Notes under the pieces: model-generated
What the model was told of the DNA's origin: nothing
Seen by the model: only the letters and a program-made list of their open reading frames with translations
Database searches by the model: none
Translations under genes and position numbers: made by a program
Assembly: GCF_017562075.2 (NCBI RefSeq)
Contig: NC_054084.1
Coordinates: 12,786,798-12,850,797 of the forward strand
DNA: 64,000 bases
Direction of reading: 5' to 3'
Source: Anopheles merus
Taxonomy: Eukaryota > Arthropoda > Insecta > Diptera > Culicidae
Shown: piece by piece, positions 38,355-49,289 of the stretch
Numbering within the stretch: position 1 is the stretch's first letter
How the letters are laid out: every line of letters starts with the position of its first letter

Positions 38355-40689
38355 CTAGAAAAAACCAAAATCCCGTTTTCTGTGTTAAAAAAAACCACAA
38401 CAACTTCATTGTGCGCTTATCAGATGCTTGTTCGCTGTAGATAAATCATCTCCAAAACTGTTTGTTTTGAAGTTGCAAACGTTATCTACACCTTCTCATT
38501 TTCACACCCTCCACTGGCCTAGGCCCTGCTAATTGTGTGTGTGTGTGTGTCTGTGTACCATCGGTGCGCAATTGTAAGTTGGAGCTAATTAAATTTGCAT
38601 CTAAATTAACCGTGAAACAAACTCGCTTCGCTGGTGCGGCTTGCTACTTTCATACATGCCGGCACACACAAGCGAGCGAGCGCTCGTTCTCTTTATATTC
38701 TAATGAGCTGTTCCCGCTTTCTGTGCACCGCACAGACATCCGGCCGTGCGTCCAGAGCATTTTCTTCGCTCTTCATCTACCTTATACCTTTCTTTCCAGA
38801 TTGGATGAAAAACTTTGCCTCTCTTGCACCAGCGGGTAAAGGAAGTACGATAAGGAATTATTTTCCTTCGCATCGAACGGCACAGACAGCAAACCCGAGG
38901 GCAGTAAATCATCGAGCCATGCTGAATGATTTATGGGTTTCGCCTTGCCGTATCTCAAAGGGACTGGAAAAAACTGTGTATACTTTCCGATCGTTCGGTG
39001 GGGAGAAACAGTAAAGCTCACCAAACTTTGTTTAATGCATAACAGGGCGCTTCTTTTTTGGAGGATCACCATTTGTCTCGCTAGGTGATAAGGTTAGCAG
39101 GGCGATGTGTTTTTGTAAGATACAATATTTTCCTCTACAGAATACATTTCCCTACATCGTTACACTTTTCCCTCCGCTCGATTGCTCTATTAAGTCTATG
39201 CTGGTTAATGGCGGAGCAAAATGGTTGCTATTCTAGATGCCTTATTATCGCATCTTTTTTACTTAAAATCGTGCGCAAACCTATGTTTAATTTCAAAACG
39301 CTGTTAAACGTATTTGAGCAGTTTTTTGCTCGCTAAACGGTTCCATTTTAACCAAGCGCAGCTAATGAGACGTTTGATCAACCCTTTTGCTTACCAAAAT
39401 ACCAATAATCATGCATGGTTTATTACTACTTTTCCTCATAGCCCTTTACACCATTACCTGCAAGTACCGCAAGAACTGCTTGAGCCTCTTTAAAAGCTAA
39501 ATAGCGTCAGCTGTTTGAGAAGAATGCATCCCAGCCCGAGCGGTAAGAACGAGTTCGTTCCTTAAAAATTCTGATTTCTGTCCTTCCGGAAACCCCTTCA
39601 TAAATAACCTCAACAATAACCGCTTGTGGTAAGGATGCTTCTTACCATTATCGCTTGCCTAAGTGCTGGCAGTTCCGGCAGCGGGTCCGTCCCGTTTCTC
39701 AGCCGCCCTGCCCTGCACCGCAATCCGCGATCGGAATGGGGAAATTACCCTTTAATTATACAATTTATCAAAATTAGACACAAAATCATAAAGGACGGCT
39801 AGTGACATGCACGCACTGTGGATGAAGAAAAAAGCACGATCCCTTTCCACGTCGCACCATCCACCTCAACCTCAACCCCTGTAATGGTTGCTGATCGATT
39901 GTGGCCCGACCTTTGGTGTCCTTTTCAGCCACGCTCCGAGGCCCTTTCGGCGAGGGAAAAGGAAGTGAGCAATAGTAACACATGGATAATGATAAAATAA
40001 TAACCTGCTTGATAGATAATAACAGTGCTGCCAGCGGATCTGCCGCTTCACTTACCCGTGAGGTATTAATCGGGTCCCAGAAGGACCACAAATGCGTGCG
40101 AGTGTGCGTGCGCGCTGTGGTACGCAGCTATTTTTGACGCTTTTTTTTCGCCCGGGCTGCCTCCGTACAGACCACACAGCACAGCGCCAACAACAGATGG
40201 ACGAGCCTGTTTGGGACGGGATCGACAGACGACAAAAACGCGACACAGGGAGACGACGGCTAGGGGGAGGATTATGGCCACCGTTATGGCCACCACACTC
40301 CGCATGCTCTCTTCGCATATCGCCACTGCGCCCGAAAAACCCCAAAACGAGCTGTCATTCAATCAACGCGGACAAACACGGACTGCGACTGTGACGAGTT
40401 GGGAAACCGAGGTTGGTAATGCCGAGGTGAGCACAGTCCAGTTCCAATTGCCAATTTTCTACGTTCTTGCCCGTGTTTTGTTTTTTCGCTTTCGACCACC
40501 ACGCAGCGAAGGGTGGTAATACGCACCGCGGAGCGGACCGGTTTTTGGGTGGCCTGATCCTGATGCGACCGAAACCATAATTACCATACGATCGAGTCGC
40601 GCGTGCACCGCTATGGCCGCACCGCAAAATCTCTCACCTGGGTTTGGTGGGAATTAGTAGTTCCCTCTTCTTCGCCTCTTCCACCACAA

Positions 40690-40710
40690 AACACACACAC
40701 ACACACACAC
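40690..40710. repeat. (AC)10 microsatellite
   Basis: This is a perfect AC tract in intron 1, followed by GCACACAACT. Confidence 0.95.
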
Positions 40711-41297
40711 GCACACAACTGGTAGCGGTAAACGTGTAATAGAAAATTATTAGACAACTCGACAGGTTTCGGTGCTGCCGTTGCCCGGGTGACACGGTGG
40801 TTGCAATTAATCGAACCTCCTAGCGTCGAGCTGCCAACAACTCGATGTGTTTATGTTGATTTTCCTGATGGCTACTACCACGCCACATTCCCTTCCGTCT
40901 CTCTTTTTTCCCCTGCTTTGCTTGGTGCACGTACTCGCTGGTTGAATTAACTTCAAGCTGCAAGGGACAGCAGCAACCGTGACTGAGTAAACATTTAAAA
41001 TAACCTCATCGATTTGTGGTGTGGATCGATTTGCTGATGAAAATTTTGTGACGCGAGGTCCGAAACAAAACCACAAACTCTAATTAAACATTGCTTTTGA
41101 AGTGGGTGAAGTTTTATGAATTATGAACAAGCTTCATGCCAGTTGTTAATGCCTTTAGATGTCCGTAGCAAACATTTAATTTTATTATGCTAAGGATAGT
41201 TTAAGCGTGCATAGAAATTATTCAATAAAGACAATCCACTAAGAATCCTTTAAGTACAGGAAGGATGCTCTTATTAACCTTAATAATAATACTCTTT

Positions 41298-41345
41298 TTT
41301 TTTTATTCAGGAGTAACGGTCCAAAAAGGCCGTATTGCTTAAGAG
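41298..41345 (-). mobile_element. Tiny LINE 3'-tail-like insertion with 16-bp target-site duplication
   Basis: The 48-bp insert, read on the minus strand, is a short unique sequence (GCAATACGGCCTTTTTGGAC, CGTTACTCCTGAAT) ending in an A-run. The 16-mer AATAATAATACTCTTT occurs directly before it (41282-41297) and after it (41346-41361). A poly-A-ended insert with a long direct repeat is the footprint of target-primed reverse transcription by a LINE that stopped very early. The GGCCTTTTTGGACCGTTACTCC-type end (given here as two adjoining pieces) resembles mosquito non-LTR retrotransposon 3' ends I remember, but I cannot name the family. Confidence 0.7.
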
Positions 41346-42675
41346 AATAATAATACTCTTTGATATGATACAAAAACTGAAGAATAAAAAATTCTTGTGT
41401 GATGCGCTAAATGTTGATTTAAGACCTAAATCACTATTAAACACTGAAATTTATTCAACAAGTTTCAGATCCAGCAATCCTTTTGTCTCAATTGACTGTT
41501 TTGGTGTTTAGGTAATAATGTCCTTTATAATTGCACCACAAACAAGCAGAAGATGTATGTAAGATTTAGTCTAGAAATATGTTCTTCGTGTGGCTCCTTT
41601 CATTCGCTTTTTAAGTTATGATGTGTAAGTCTTAACATTTTATCTATTTCAGTTATGAAGTGTAAATTATGGTTTGTAAGGTTGCAGAAGTTGGATATTC
41701 AAGTTCATTGAATATGACACACAAAATACAAAACATTGTTTGAAAATGGTTTAGGCAAAAATCTTTTGAAGAGCCTTATATATGTCTAGGATGTTTCATA
41801 GTATTACATTAGATTTAAGCTACTAGAATTGAAGGTCACAGCCGGCATCTTTTTGACATTGACTTGATAATCGTTTGTGTAAATATTTTAAATTGCTAGA
41901 AAAAAAAATCATTTCGTTGTGAGAAAAAGAAACGTATTCCCTTACTGATTGAAACATTGATTCCCTTATTTTTATGAAACTATAATTTGCCAAGCAAAGA
42001 AATCTGATTTAATTTCACAAGAACTTGTGTTTCCAGTATTCAGAAGATACATTATATTTTTCATCAATGTTAAAAACCCAGCGGTTGTTGTGCCAAACAA
42101 GAAGAAGTTAAAAACTCAATTTTAATGTAACTCACGTAAATACAGCCGATTGTACAAAAACCCCCAAAGTCCCCAGACATGATCCAATATGCCGTCCTTT
42201 CCTTTCCTATCCACCCAACCAATGCAAACCCCATTTCGGATGCGCACACACTCTCGCGCTCCTTCCCTGTGAACTTACGCCAGTGTTCACTGCTTGGCAC
42301 GGTACCGAGCACTATCAACCCTAATTACTGTCTGACGCACTAATGAAGGCGATAATCTATTTTAAATTAATTTATGCATTTGTTGCACCGAACCATCAGC
42401 ACGCACAAAACGGCTCAACATGCATCTAGCAGCAGCAGACACACGGACGCACGCAAACCATACGCCAAACAACGAGCGCCAATGCCTTTTTTTTTGCGTG
42501 CCAACCCACTTCATACATCGCATCTAAATTATCCTGCCATCCACCAACTACCAGCCCATCCGGGGCGCATTTTCACGAAACTACCACTACTACTACTACT
42601 ACTGCACCCGTCAGCGTCTTATCTTTCCACCCAATGAAAGGTCTTGTTGTCTTAGCTAATGGAAAACAATCTCCC

Positions 42676-42697
42676 ACTCTCTCTCTCTCTCTCTCTT
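42676..42697. repeat. (CT)11 microsatellite
   Basis: This is a CT tract in a balanced block of intron 1, followed by TTCTTGG. Confidence 0.9.
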
Positions 42698-44433
42698 TCT
42701 TGGATACTCGGCAAGCTGGGAAAGGGGAAGCTTTTCGTCAGCAAAATATCAACCCCGTCGCTGTGTAAAGTAGCTGGCGCAAAAGCGTACACGATCGGTT
42801 ATTAATCTCCCCGACACTTCCCCCCCAGGTTTCGAGCAGCAGTTTAAGACGTAGCGCACACGCGGGGACACATTTTATCCCACGCGTGACATCAACGCGT
42901 CATCGCAGAATTCAATCCACGGACGGCGAGCGCATATTTCGGCTTACGAAATAGAAAACGAACGCCTCGCCGGCATCGTCACGGATGGTGGCCGGAAATT
43001 TATGACAACTAACGGATTAACTCCGGGCTTCTGTCGTAAATTATCAACGGCGGCGGCGGAGACGAATGGAGCAACAACAGCAACAACACAACCACCATCA
43101 CTATCAAAGTGAAGTTTTCGGGTGAAGGAAGCAGCCGAACCGAGCACGGAGCACGATGAAATCTAGTGCCAGACCTAGGCTGCCGAAAGTGGTGGCCCCA
43201 GCAAGGAAATGACGATCATTCGTCGGAACAGTGCGTTTATGGGGAAGCTGTAAGATTGACTCACGTTTCACATTACACGTGAACGCAGGCCGCCATCATT
43301 TGTAGACGAGGAACCCCCAACGGAAGGTGACAAGTTGGTTGCGTTAAACGGTTTTTGGAGGAATCGAAGAGGAAAAAAGGGAAATAAATAAAAAAGACAC
43401 AAGCACACCCCAAACAGGGCCACCCGAAACCTTACGGCGACATCGATCGCATCTGGTGATGAATAGTTGATAGATACTTTTCTGCATAATTTGCCAACAA
43501 CACAACAACAAAAACGCAAGAACGCTCCAAGAAAACGTAGCTCCCTCAGCTCGCCCACGTACGATTTCGCCCGCTCGTTCGTTTCGTACCATGGGGGATG
43601 GTAGCTGTTTTATGATCCGCTCGCCGGCGCAGACGAAATCCGTCATCAATCGGAAACGGAATGGTGGATGGTTTATTGCCGCTCCGGTGTGTAGGCAGAA
43701 GCTTGTTAACAGAGAATACAATTTTATTATTTTCGGCCGAGACCGGAGTGAAATTGGTGTGGATCCCGAATGGTGGGTCGGTCAGTAGTTGGGGCATGCA
43801 TTTATTTAAAACTTTTAAAAACACACAAGGTTACTTGTAGATGAATCACAACAGCGTCATTTTTATTTGAATGTGGTAGGTTCAGGTTTTGGCAAAAGTT
43901 TTGTTTTGAATTGATTCCTTTTACACAACAAATCTTCTTTTTAAACAGTCATTTAATGGTTGACTCAAACCAACCTTTACATAATAAGGTTTAGTATTTT
44001 ATACGTCAATTAAATACAAGGTTCAAATTGTGTTCAAGGCTCTTGCATACATATACAGCAGTTTTACGACTAAAATCTTCTACTTTTTAACCAAATATTT
44101 GTCGTTATCAACTTCCCCGCACGAATTATCAGCAGACGATGCTTACTGCAATTTTATATGTAAAGGAATTTGTAAGTCTAACCTATTATTCTGCTAATTA
44201 ACTTTAACACATTTTATGTCAACAATACATTCTAAGTAGATATTAATCAATTATACAAATCATCCTTCCATACCTCTAAACCTGATGATAAAAAATGCCC
44301 CTCTTCAATGATCAAACAAGATTAGAGCACTTGCCCAAACAAGAAACTGCCACAGGATGTTAATTTAATAGTTTCATCAAATCGGCTTGATGTATTATTG
44401 CACATAGTGCACCTTAAATTACAGCAATTATCC

Positions 44434-44478
44434 GCAGTACGCGATACTCGATATACGCGAATTCGCAGTACGTGATTC
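44434..44478. repeat. Short diverged direct repeat CGCAGTACG(C/T)GAT
   Basis: CGCAGTACGCGATACTCGAT is followed by ATACGCGAATTCGCAGTACG and TGATTCC. CGCAGTACG.GAT therefore occurs twice about 30 bp apart, with related CGCGA/ACGCGA words between. This CpG-rich patch stands out in an AT-rich block of intron 1. It may be a transposon remnant; the family is not recognised. Confidence 0.4.
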
Positions 44479-45292
44479 CTCAAAATTTGACAGCTCCATG
44501 TGTTTTTTGCAAATATTTTAATTCTTTGAAATATTTTATGCTCTTTTTGAAATTCCTTAATGTACCTGCCATACTAATTTGGGCTCCACTCAAGTGCTCA
44601 ACAAGAAGGTTGATTGAAGTATTCTCAAAATGGGAAATACTTGTTTCTATATATGTTCAGCTGAGATCTAAACAAGAAGGAATTGTGGGTACCTTTCGTA
44701 AGAATAATTTAACAACTTCAAAGAAACCTGCATTCGACAATCGACAATCCTGAGGACCAAGCGCTTAGCATTTGTTCAAAGTCTGTGGTACCCAAAGGAT
44801 CTACATCTCGTGTTGATACAACGGATGCAACACATTTTTCCTCATAATGTAATGTACAGAGAAAACTGGCACATAATCTTAAACCACTTTCAATACCCCC
44901 TTTCATTATGAGAAATAGAAACCACCGCCGAGCAAAACAATGACCACGGAAAATTCGCGTCTGCAAATCAACGCATCAAAGCGAAATGATAACCATCCCC
45001 AAAATGAAAAAACAACCCCATTTCGCCAACAGTGTACAAATAGCACCACACACAAATCAACCCGTCAACCAAAAAGGCCAGCAGCAGTAGCAGCAGCAGC
45101 AACACCCAACCACTTTCCTGCACATGACATGGTGATGAGAAATATGAGCAGCTCATTTTCACCCAGTTTCTGCTGTCGCCATTATGCGGCAGAGAGTGGG
45201 CTGCCAGGCTGACCGTAAATCATGATCTCATTCAATCGCGCAGCCAAACCCGGCAGGCATCTCGCTTTATGACACCGATAGGGGAGCGTTTA

Positions 45293-45310
45293 ACTCTCTC
45301 TCTCTCTCTC
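45293..45310. repeat. (CT)9 microsatellite
   Basis: This is a CT tract in intron 1, in a balanced-composition block. Confidence 0.9.
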
Positions 45311-46330
45311 CCTCTGTGCAGTAAAATCGGTATCTTCAGTGTGAGAATGGTTCTTCACAAACAGTAGCCACTAACAGAAAGTTCCATTACTGCATTAAGA
45401 CAACGGGGTAAAAGGTAAAATATATTGCGCTGCTTTGCATGAAACAGCGCCGTCGAGCCAAGCCAAACTGCACAAAGGTAAGGCAAGACATTCTCTGCTT
45501 GAGAGCATACCTTCACACCATTTCGGTGCTTGTGGTTTTGATGTACAGATTGTCCAAAATTATTCCCATCACCATGAACTTCGTCTTGAAAAGTATGCCG
45601 GCGCTCCTCTCAACGTTTTTCAATGGTTATAATTCATACTCGTGTTTTTATTATTTTGATTTTAGTGCTTCCCTTTTGCAAACAGGAAGCTTTCCTAAAC
45701 TGCTTCCTCTTACTCACCCTGTTCTGTGTTGGGCGCGCTTTCAAGCATTGCGAATTTTGTCGCTTGGACAACTAATGCTCATTTACCAAAGCCAAACGAT
45801 TGTGTTTCTCGCATGCTTCTGCATTGCTTACTTCAGCCATTTTAAAATGAACATTCTCCATACACTGAACGTCTAAGGTAAATTCAAACGCGACGCATTT
45901 GCGCACAGAACAAGCACCCGAAAGCAAATAGTCCCTAGGCGGCTTTCGCTGTGGAAGAAATAATTACAACCATTGAGCCGGCCTGCCGTTACACCACACC
46001 AGCACACATCGTGACATAGTGGTGGCTATCGCGATCCGGTGATCTGTGATATCGAGCCATCGATTGCTACTACAAAACTACCCGCGTGCTCGGTAGCAAA
46101 CATATCATTAGGGTGTGTAAATTGTTGGCGTTTTTTTTTGCCCGTCCCCGTCATGATGTGCTGTGCCCATGGGCTGCAGTGCATCGAGATTAGCGCATTA
46201 GGATGAGCACTATTTGTTCCGATTAGCGTAAAGGAGCGTGGCGAGTGTACATGGTGTGTTAATGCAGTGAAGTTGTGCAATTGCTGACGTGTGACGGAAA
46301 ATGCATCAATATTACATTGTATATGATGTC

Positions 46331-46536
46331 TTCTTCTTCTTCTTCTTTGGCTCAACAACCGATGCCGGTCAAGGCCTGCCAACACACTTGTGGGGTTGGC
46401 TTTCAGTGACTTATTGATTTCCCCCCATAGCAGGATAGTCAGTCCTACGTATGGCGGCACGGTCTATTTGGGGCTTGAACCCATGACGGGCATGTTTTTA
46501 AGTCGTACGAGTTGACGACTGTACCATGAGACCGGC
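46331..46536 (-). mobile_element. Full-length SINE200-like retroposon with 11-bp target-site duplication
   Basis: Read on the minus strand the element starts with GCCGGTCTCATGGTACAGTC, has the B-box-like GGGTTCAAGCCCC, then GTAGGACTGACTATCCTGCT, GGGGGGAAATCAATAAGTCA and GGCAGGCCTTGACCGGCATC, and ends GGTTGTTGAGCCAAAGAAGA plus GAA repeats. The 11-mer TATATGATGTC flanks it at 46320-46330 and 46537-46547 and is identical on both sides, which proves retroposition and suggests recent insertion. It lies at the edge of an AT-rich block of intron 1, in the same orientation as the host gene. Confidence 0.93.
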
Positions 46537-47975
46537 TATATGATGTCAGGAAGGAAGAAAATAATGGTTAAGAAGATGTTTTAAGTACAAAGCTTACAAA
46601 AACTCAAGAAGGCAATGGCATAAAAACGTTTGGCATGAAATGGAGCTCTTGTTAAAGCTAAATTAAAGAAAATCGTTTTTTTTTTTCATCTATTTCAATA
46701 TTTCCTATAAATTACATGAAAATCTTGTTCTTCTTAGAATGGGATTTGCAATAGTTTAGGCTCAATGTTTCATATTTGAGTGCTACTTTTAAATCATTAT
46801 CTTTACCCATTATCCCTTTAATCATTATCTCTCATCATTTTGGATATAAAGAACAAACACGCTCAAAATGTATTAATCTATGATAGCTTTAAAACAATAG
46901 TTCTGCCTACATCATAATATTCATAAAATAAATCATAAATCAAGAGAAAAAAACCAATTATGTCCTCTTTTAAGTACAAATCAAATCGAACGGCCATTAA
47001 CAATACATCCCACAAAAAAACGTGAATTTCAAACCCCCATTCAACCACCATTTCCCTTTGATCTCTTGTCTCGTTTGATCTCTACAGATGCCCTATCAGT
47101 TACACATGCTTTGGAGTTGCATAAGCTTAACCGTTTTTTTGTTTCACTCCCCCTTGAACGACCGTACGCCACAACTCATTTCGGTGTCGAGTTGTGTGAT
47201 GATGGCTCCAAATTGGATTTTATTCTGCTGTGTATGTATATGTGTGTGTGTGTCTTTCCTATGCCGAAAAGAGTTTAAAACTAATGTTTGTGGGGTGACT
47301 AGCGTTAAACAAATACGCTCTTCACGGGCTAGTGAATGGGTGATGCAGCATGATGACAAAAATGAATTTAAAATTTTTCCTTTAGGTTGTTTTTTTTTTG
47401 CTCGTTTGGGTAAAATGTAAGCTTTCGGTTAGACATTGGTAAATCCCAAATAAAAATCATTTTTTTTTTTTTGTTGAATGAACTCAACGCAAATGATACA
47501 AACTTTTGTTTGTATGAAATTAGTACAACTGTGTTTAACTTGTGTTAAGCATTACTTCCCCATGTTCGTTACATGATCACTTCGTATTAACGTACAACAT
47601 GTTTGTCTGTTCGCAGCAAATCTGTGCCACAAACAATTTCAAACAATGTAAGATACGGTTGCCTTCAATCAACGAGCACAATCAATGTTGCGTATGGTTT
47701 GCTGATCAGGAAACAAACGAGAAAGCTGTAACGCAACTACATTTTGAGCCTTCAACAGTAAACCATAGCCGAAGGCCCAGCCCTTTGTTCACTAAGACCA
47801 CACCCATTAAGAAAAATACAGACAAAAATCCTTAGAAAATCATAATAAATTGAAAATGCTAGCTGTTGGTATGATAAAGCGCCTTCGTCACATTCTTTCC
47901 AATTAAAACCTAAAACCTCTGTAAGTCATTTGAGACGCACTTTTGGTGCGACATCCCGCTTCCCGATCAACTTAC

Positions 47976-48153
47976 TGCTGCTTCGCTCCGATGGCTCCCG
48001 GCTCGAGCTGTTGCCACCGCGTGCCATAATGGCGGCGATTGAAAAATCTGTCCCACTGCTTCCCGTTTTCGATGCAACCAGTGCCGCTGCTGCTGCAGCT
48101 GCAGCCGCTGCCACCGTTGCCGCTCCTGCGTGTGTTTGCGTTCCTAGCAACAT
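47976..48153 (-). CDS. H15/mid: T-box gene coding exon 1 (N-terminus, eh1-like motif)
   Basis: The exon encodes residues 1-59 plus the first base of codon 60. The ATG at 48153-48151 is preceded by CAAAAAAAC, a good insect start context. The exon ends at a GTAAGT donor (first intron base 47975). Residues 15-24 are ten alanines encoded by mixed GCN codons, so the tract should be more stable than a pure triplet repeat. Residues 35-45 read TDFSIAAIMAR. Vertebrate Tbx20 proteins carry FSIAALM at a similar N-terminal place, which is the main reason for assigning this exon 10 kb away to the T-box gene. The phase (one leftover base) fits exon 2 exactly and makes codon 60 AGT (Ser). A further non-coding 5' exon cannot be excluded. 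Confidence 0.82.
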
Positions 48154-48263
48154 GTTTTTTTGTTTTGTTTCTTCCTTCTACCCCAGAACTTCAGACACCA
48201 CAATTCTTCACTATTCACTTCTGCACCACTCGACGCGTCAACAGGCGGGAACTGAATATTTTT

Positions 48264-48272
48264 CTTTATATA
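48264..48272 (-). promoter_or_regulatory. Candidate TATA box (TATATAAAG)
   Basis: There is an exact TATATAAAG on the minus strand upstream of the exon 1 ATG. Its position is plausible for a short 5' UTR of about 80 nt. Support is weak because no initiator or downstream element accompanies it. Confidence 0.25.
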
Positions 48273-48456
48273 TTTCCAAACCTCCAACTCAACACAAGAT
48301 CGAACAATCACCTCTCTGTATGTTTTCTACTTCAAATAGCGACAAATTCAATAGAGCACAGCAAAGCATCACCGATAGAAACCGAACCACTCGATAGCGC
48401 CAAAGCCAATCGTTTCAACACATCCGCGAGCCATTTTCCTTTTGGAGAACTTTAGC

Positions 48457-48480
48457 GGGGGGGGGGGGAGGGAGGGAGGG
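48457..48480 (+). promoter_or_regulatory. G-quadruplex-type motif about 300 bp upstream of the start codon
   Basis: Twelve guanines are followed by three AGGG units, giving at least four G-triplets with one-base loops on the plus strand (template strand of the T-box gene if transcription starts upstream of it). This satisfies the canonical G3+N1-7 pattern. A regulatory effect is inferred only. Confidence 0.5.
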
Positions 48481-49265
48481 TCAAATATTAATGGAACTTT
48501 TCGAGCGCGGTCACCACTCCGCGTGCCCACACTGATAATCGCTGCCGCAACGGATTTTATTTATTTATTTTCTGTTTATATGTTCACGCAACCGAAAATC
48601 AGCAGAGATGCCGAACAAAAAATAGCTCTAGTTTTGACGCTGCGACGCTGAATGTGTGAAATATTCGGTACCAAAACAACGGAGAAATAAAAACAACCGC
48701 ACACCCTTAAAAGCATACGCAAACGGCAAACGGCCCCAAGAAGGGTAAAATAATACACACGCGCGCGCCTGTAGCTCGTACGTACTCCGCACCGTGTAGT
48801 TTTTGCTTCGCGGATACCTTTTCGCGCGACGGGTACGTTCGCTACGTACGTGTGCTTACGTGTGCGCCGGTAGCAAGCAAACTGCAAAGGGAGAATGCAT
48901 ATCATGGCCGCCATTCGCAGGGTGCGCTCTTCGCGTTCGCGTACCGTGCGAGGAGAGCAACCAGCCAAACGGCCCAGCGACAACGAAGCGCAAACCATAC
49001 ACAAACAATTTTGCTCCCCTTTGGGGGGACTGGTGAGTTTGGTTTCTTTGCTTTTTCTTTTCTTTTTTTGCTGCTGCTGCTGTATTGCTTCTCACTGCAG
49101 AAACTGCTCCGAGCAATGTTGCTTTTCCAAACCCGTGTGCGTGTGTGTGGGCTGTGGATTGACGTGCGCTGGTGGTAGTGTACATTCAAAGCTACCCCCA
49201 ATCCTAAATAAGGGGAGCATATTTCGTTCGGCAGGGTAGCGCAACGGACAGCGCTGACATGGCTT

Positions 49266-49289
49266 TACACACACACACACACACACACA
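49266..49289. repeat. (AC)12 microsatellite
   Basis: This is an almost perfect AC tract about 1.1 kb upstream of the T-box start codon. (GT)28 and (GT)11 follow within the next 3 kb. Confidence 0.9.

Larger units (their letters stand above)
38355..47975 (-). other. Intron 1 of the T-box gene (9.6 kb)
   Basis: This intron lies between the FSI-motif exon and the linker exon. Balanced blocks (about 38.4-41.0, 42.1-43.8, 44.9-46.3 kb) alternate with AT-rich blocks (about 41.08-42.08, 43.8-44.9, 46.55-47.0 and 47.4-47.9 kb). Contents include (TG)n at 38534-38550, (CA)10 at 40690-40710, CT tracts at 42676-42697 and 45293-45310, a LINE-tail-like insertion at 41.3 kb, an odd CGCAGTACG repeat near 44.44 kb, and a complete SINE at 46.3 kb. 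No further exon was recognised. First introns of developmental regulators often hold enhancers, which is an inference here. Confidence 0.75.
1..48153 (-). other. H15/mid: Tbx20-class T-box transcription factor gene (H15/midline orthologue), partial at 3' end
   Basis: This span holds a nuclear DNA-binding transcription factor gene read right to left. Five exons join in phase to give 347 codons plus two bases. Residues 15-24 are alanines, 37-44 read FSIAAIMA, 70-86 are acidic, 87-127 are Ser/Thr/Asn/Arg-rich, and about 147-347 form the T-box. From family knowledge, the FSIAA(I/L)M motif near the N-terminus and the T-box segments GTEMIITK, RYAYHRSSWLVAGKADPP, LTNNEMDK and YQNQLITKLKIDSNPFAKGF mark the Tbx20 / H15-midline class. 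This class patterns the ventral ectoderm, heart and nervous system in flies. FSI-type motifs recruit Groucho, so repression is likely. Drosophila has two neighbouring paralogues, H15 and mid, and I cannot tell which one this represents. The C-terminal exon or exons are not in the window. Confidence 0.93.
48154..48700 (-). promoter_or_regulatory. Presumed 5' UTR / promoter-proximal region of the T-box gene
   Basis: This is the sequence immediately upstream of the start codon. It holds a TATATAAAG match on the minus strand at 48272-48264, about 110 bp before the ATG, and a G-quadruplex-type run at 48457-48480. No clear arthropod initiator (TCAGT) is seen about 30 bp after the TATA match, so the start site is uncertain and could lie elsewhere or in an upstream non-coding exon. 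Confidence 0.3.
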
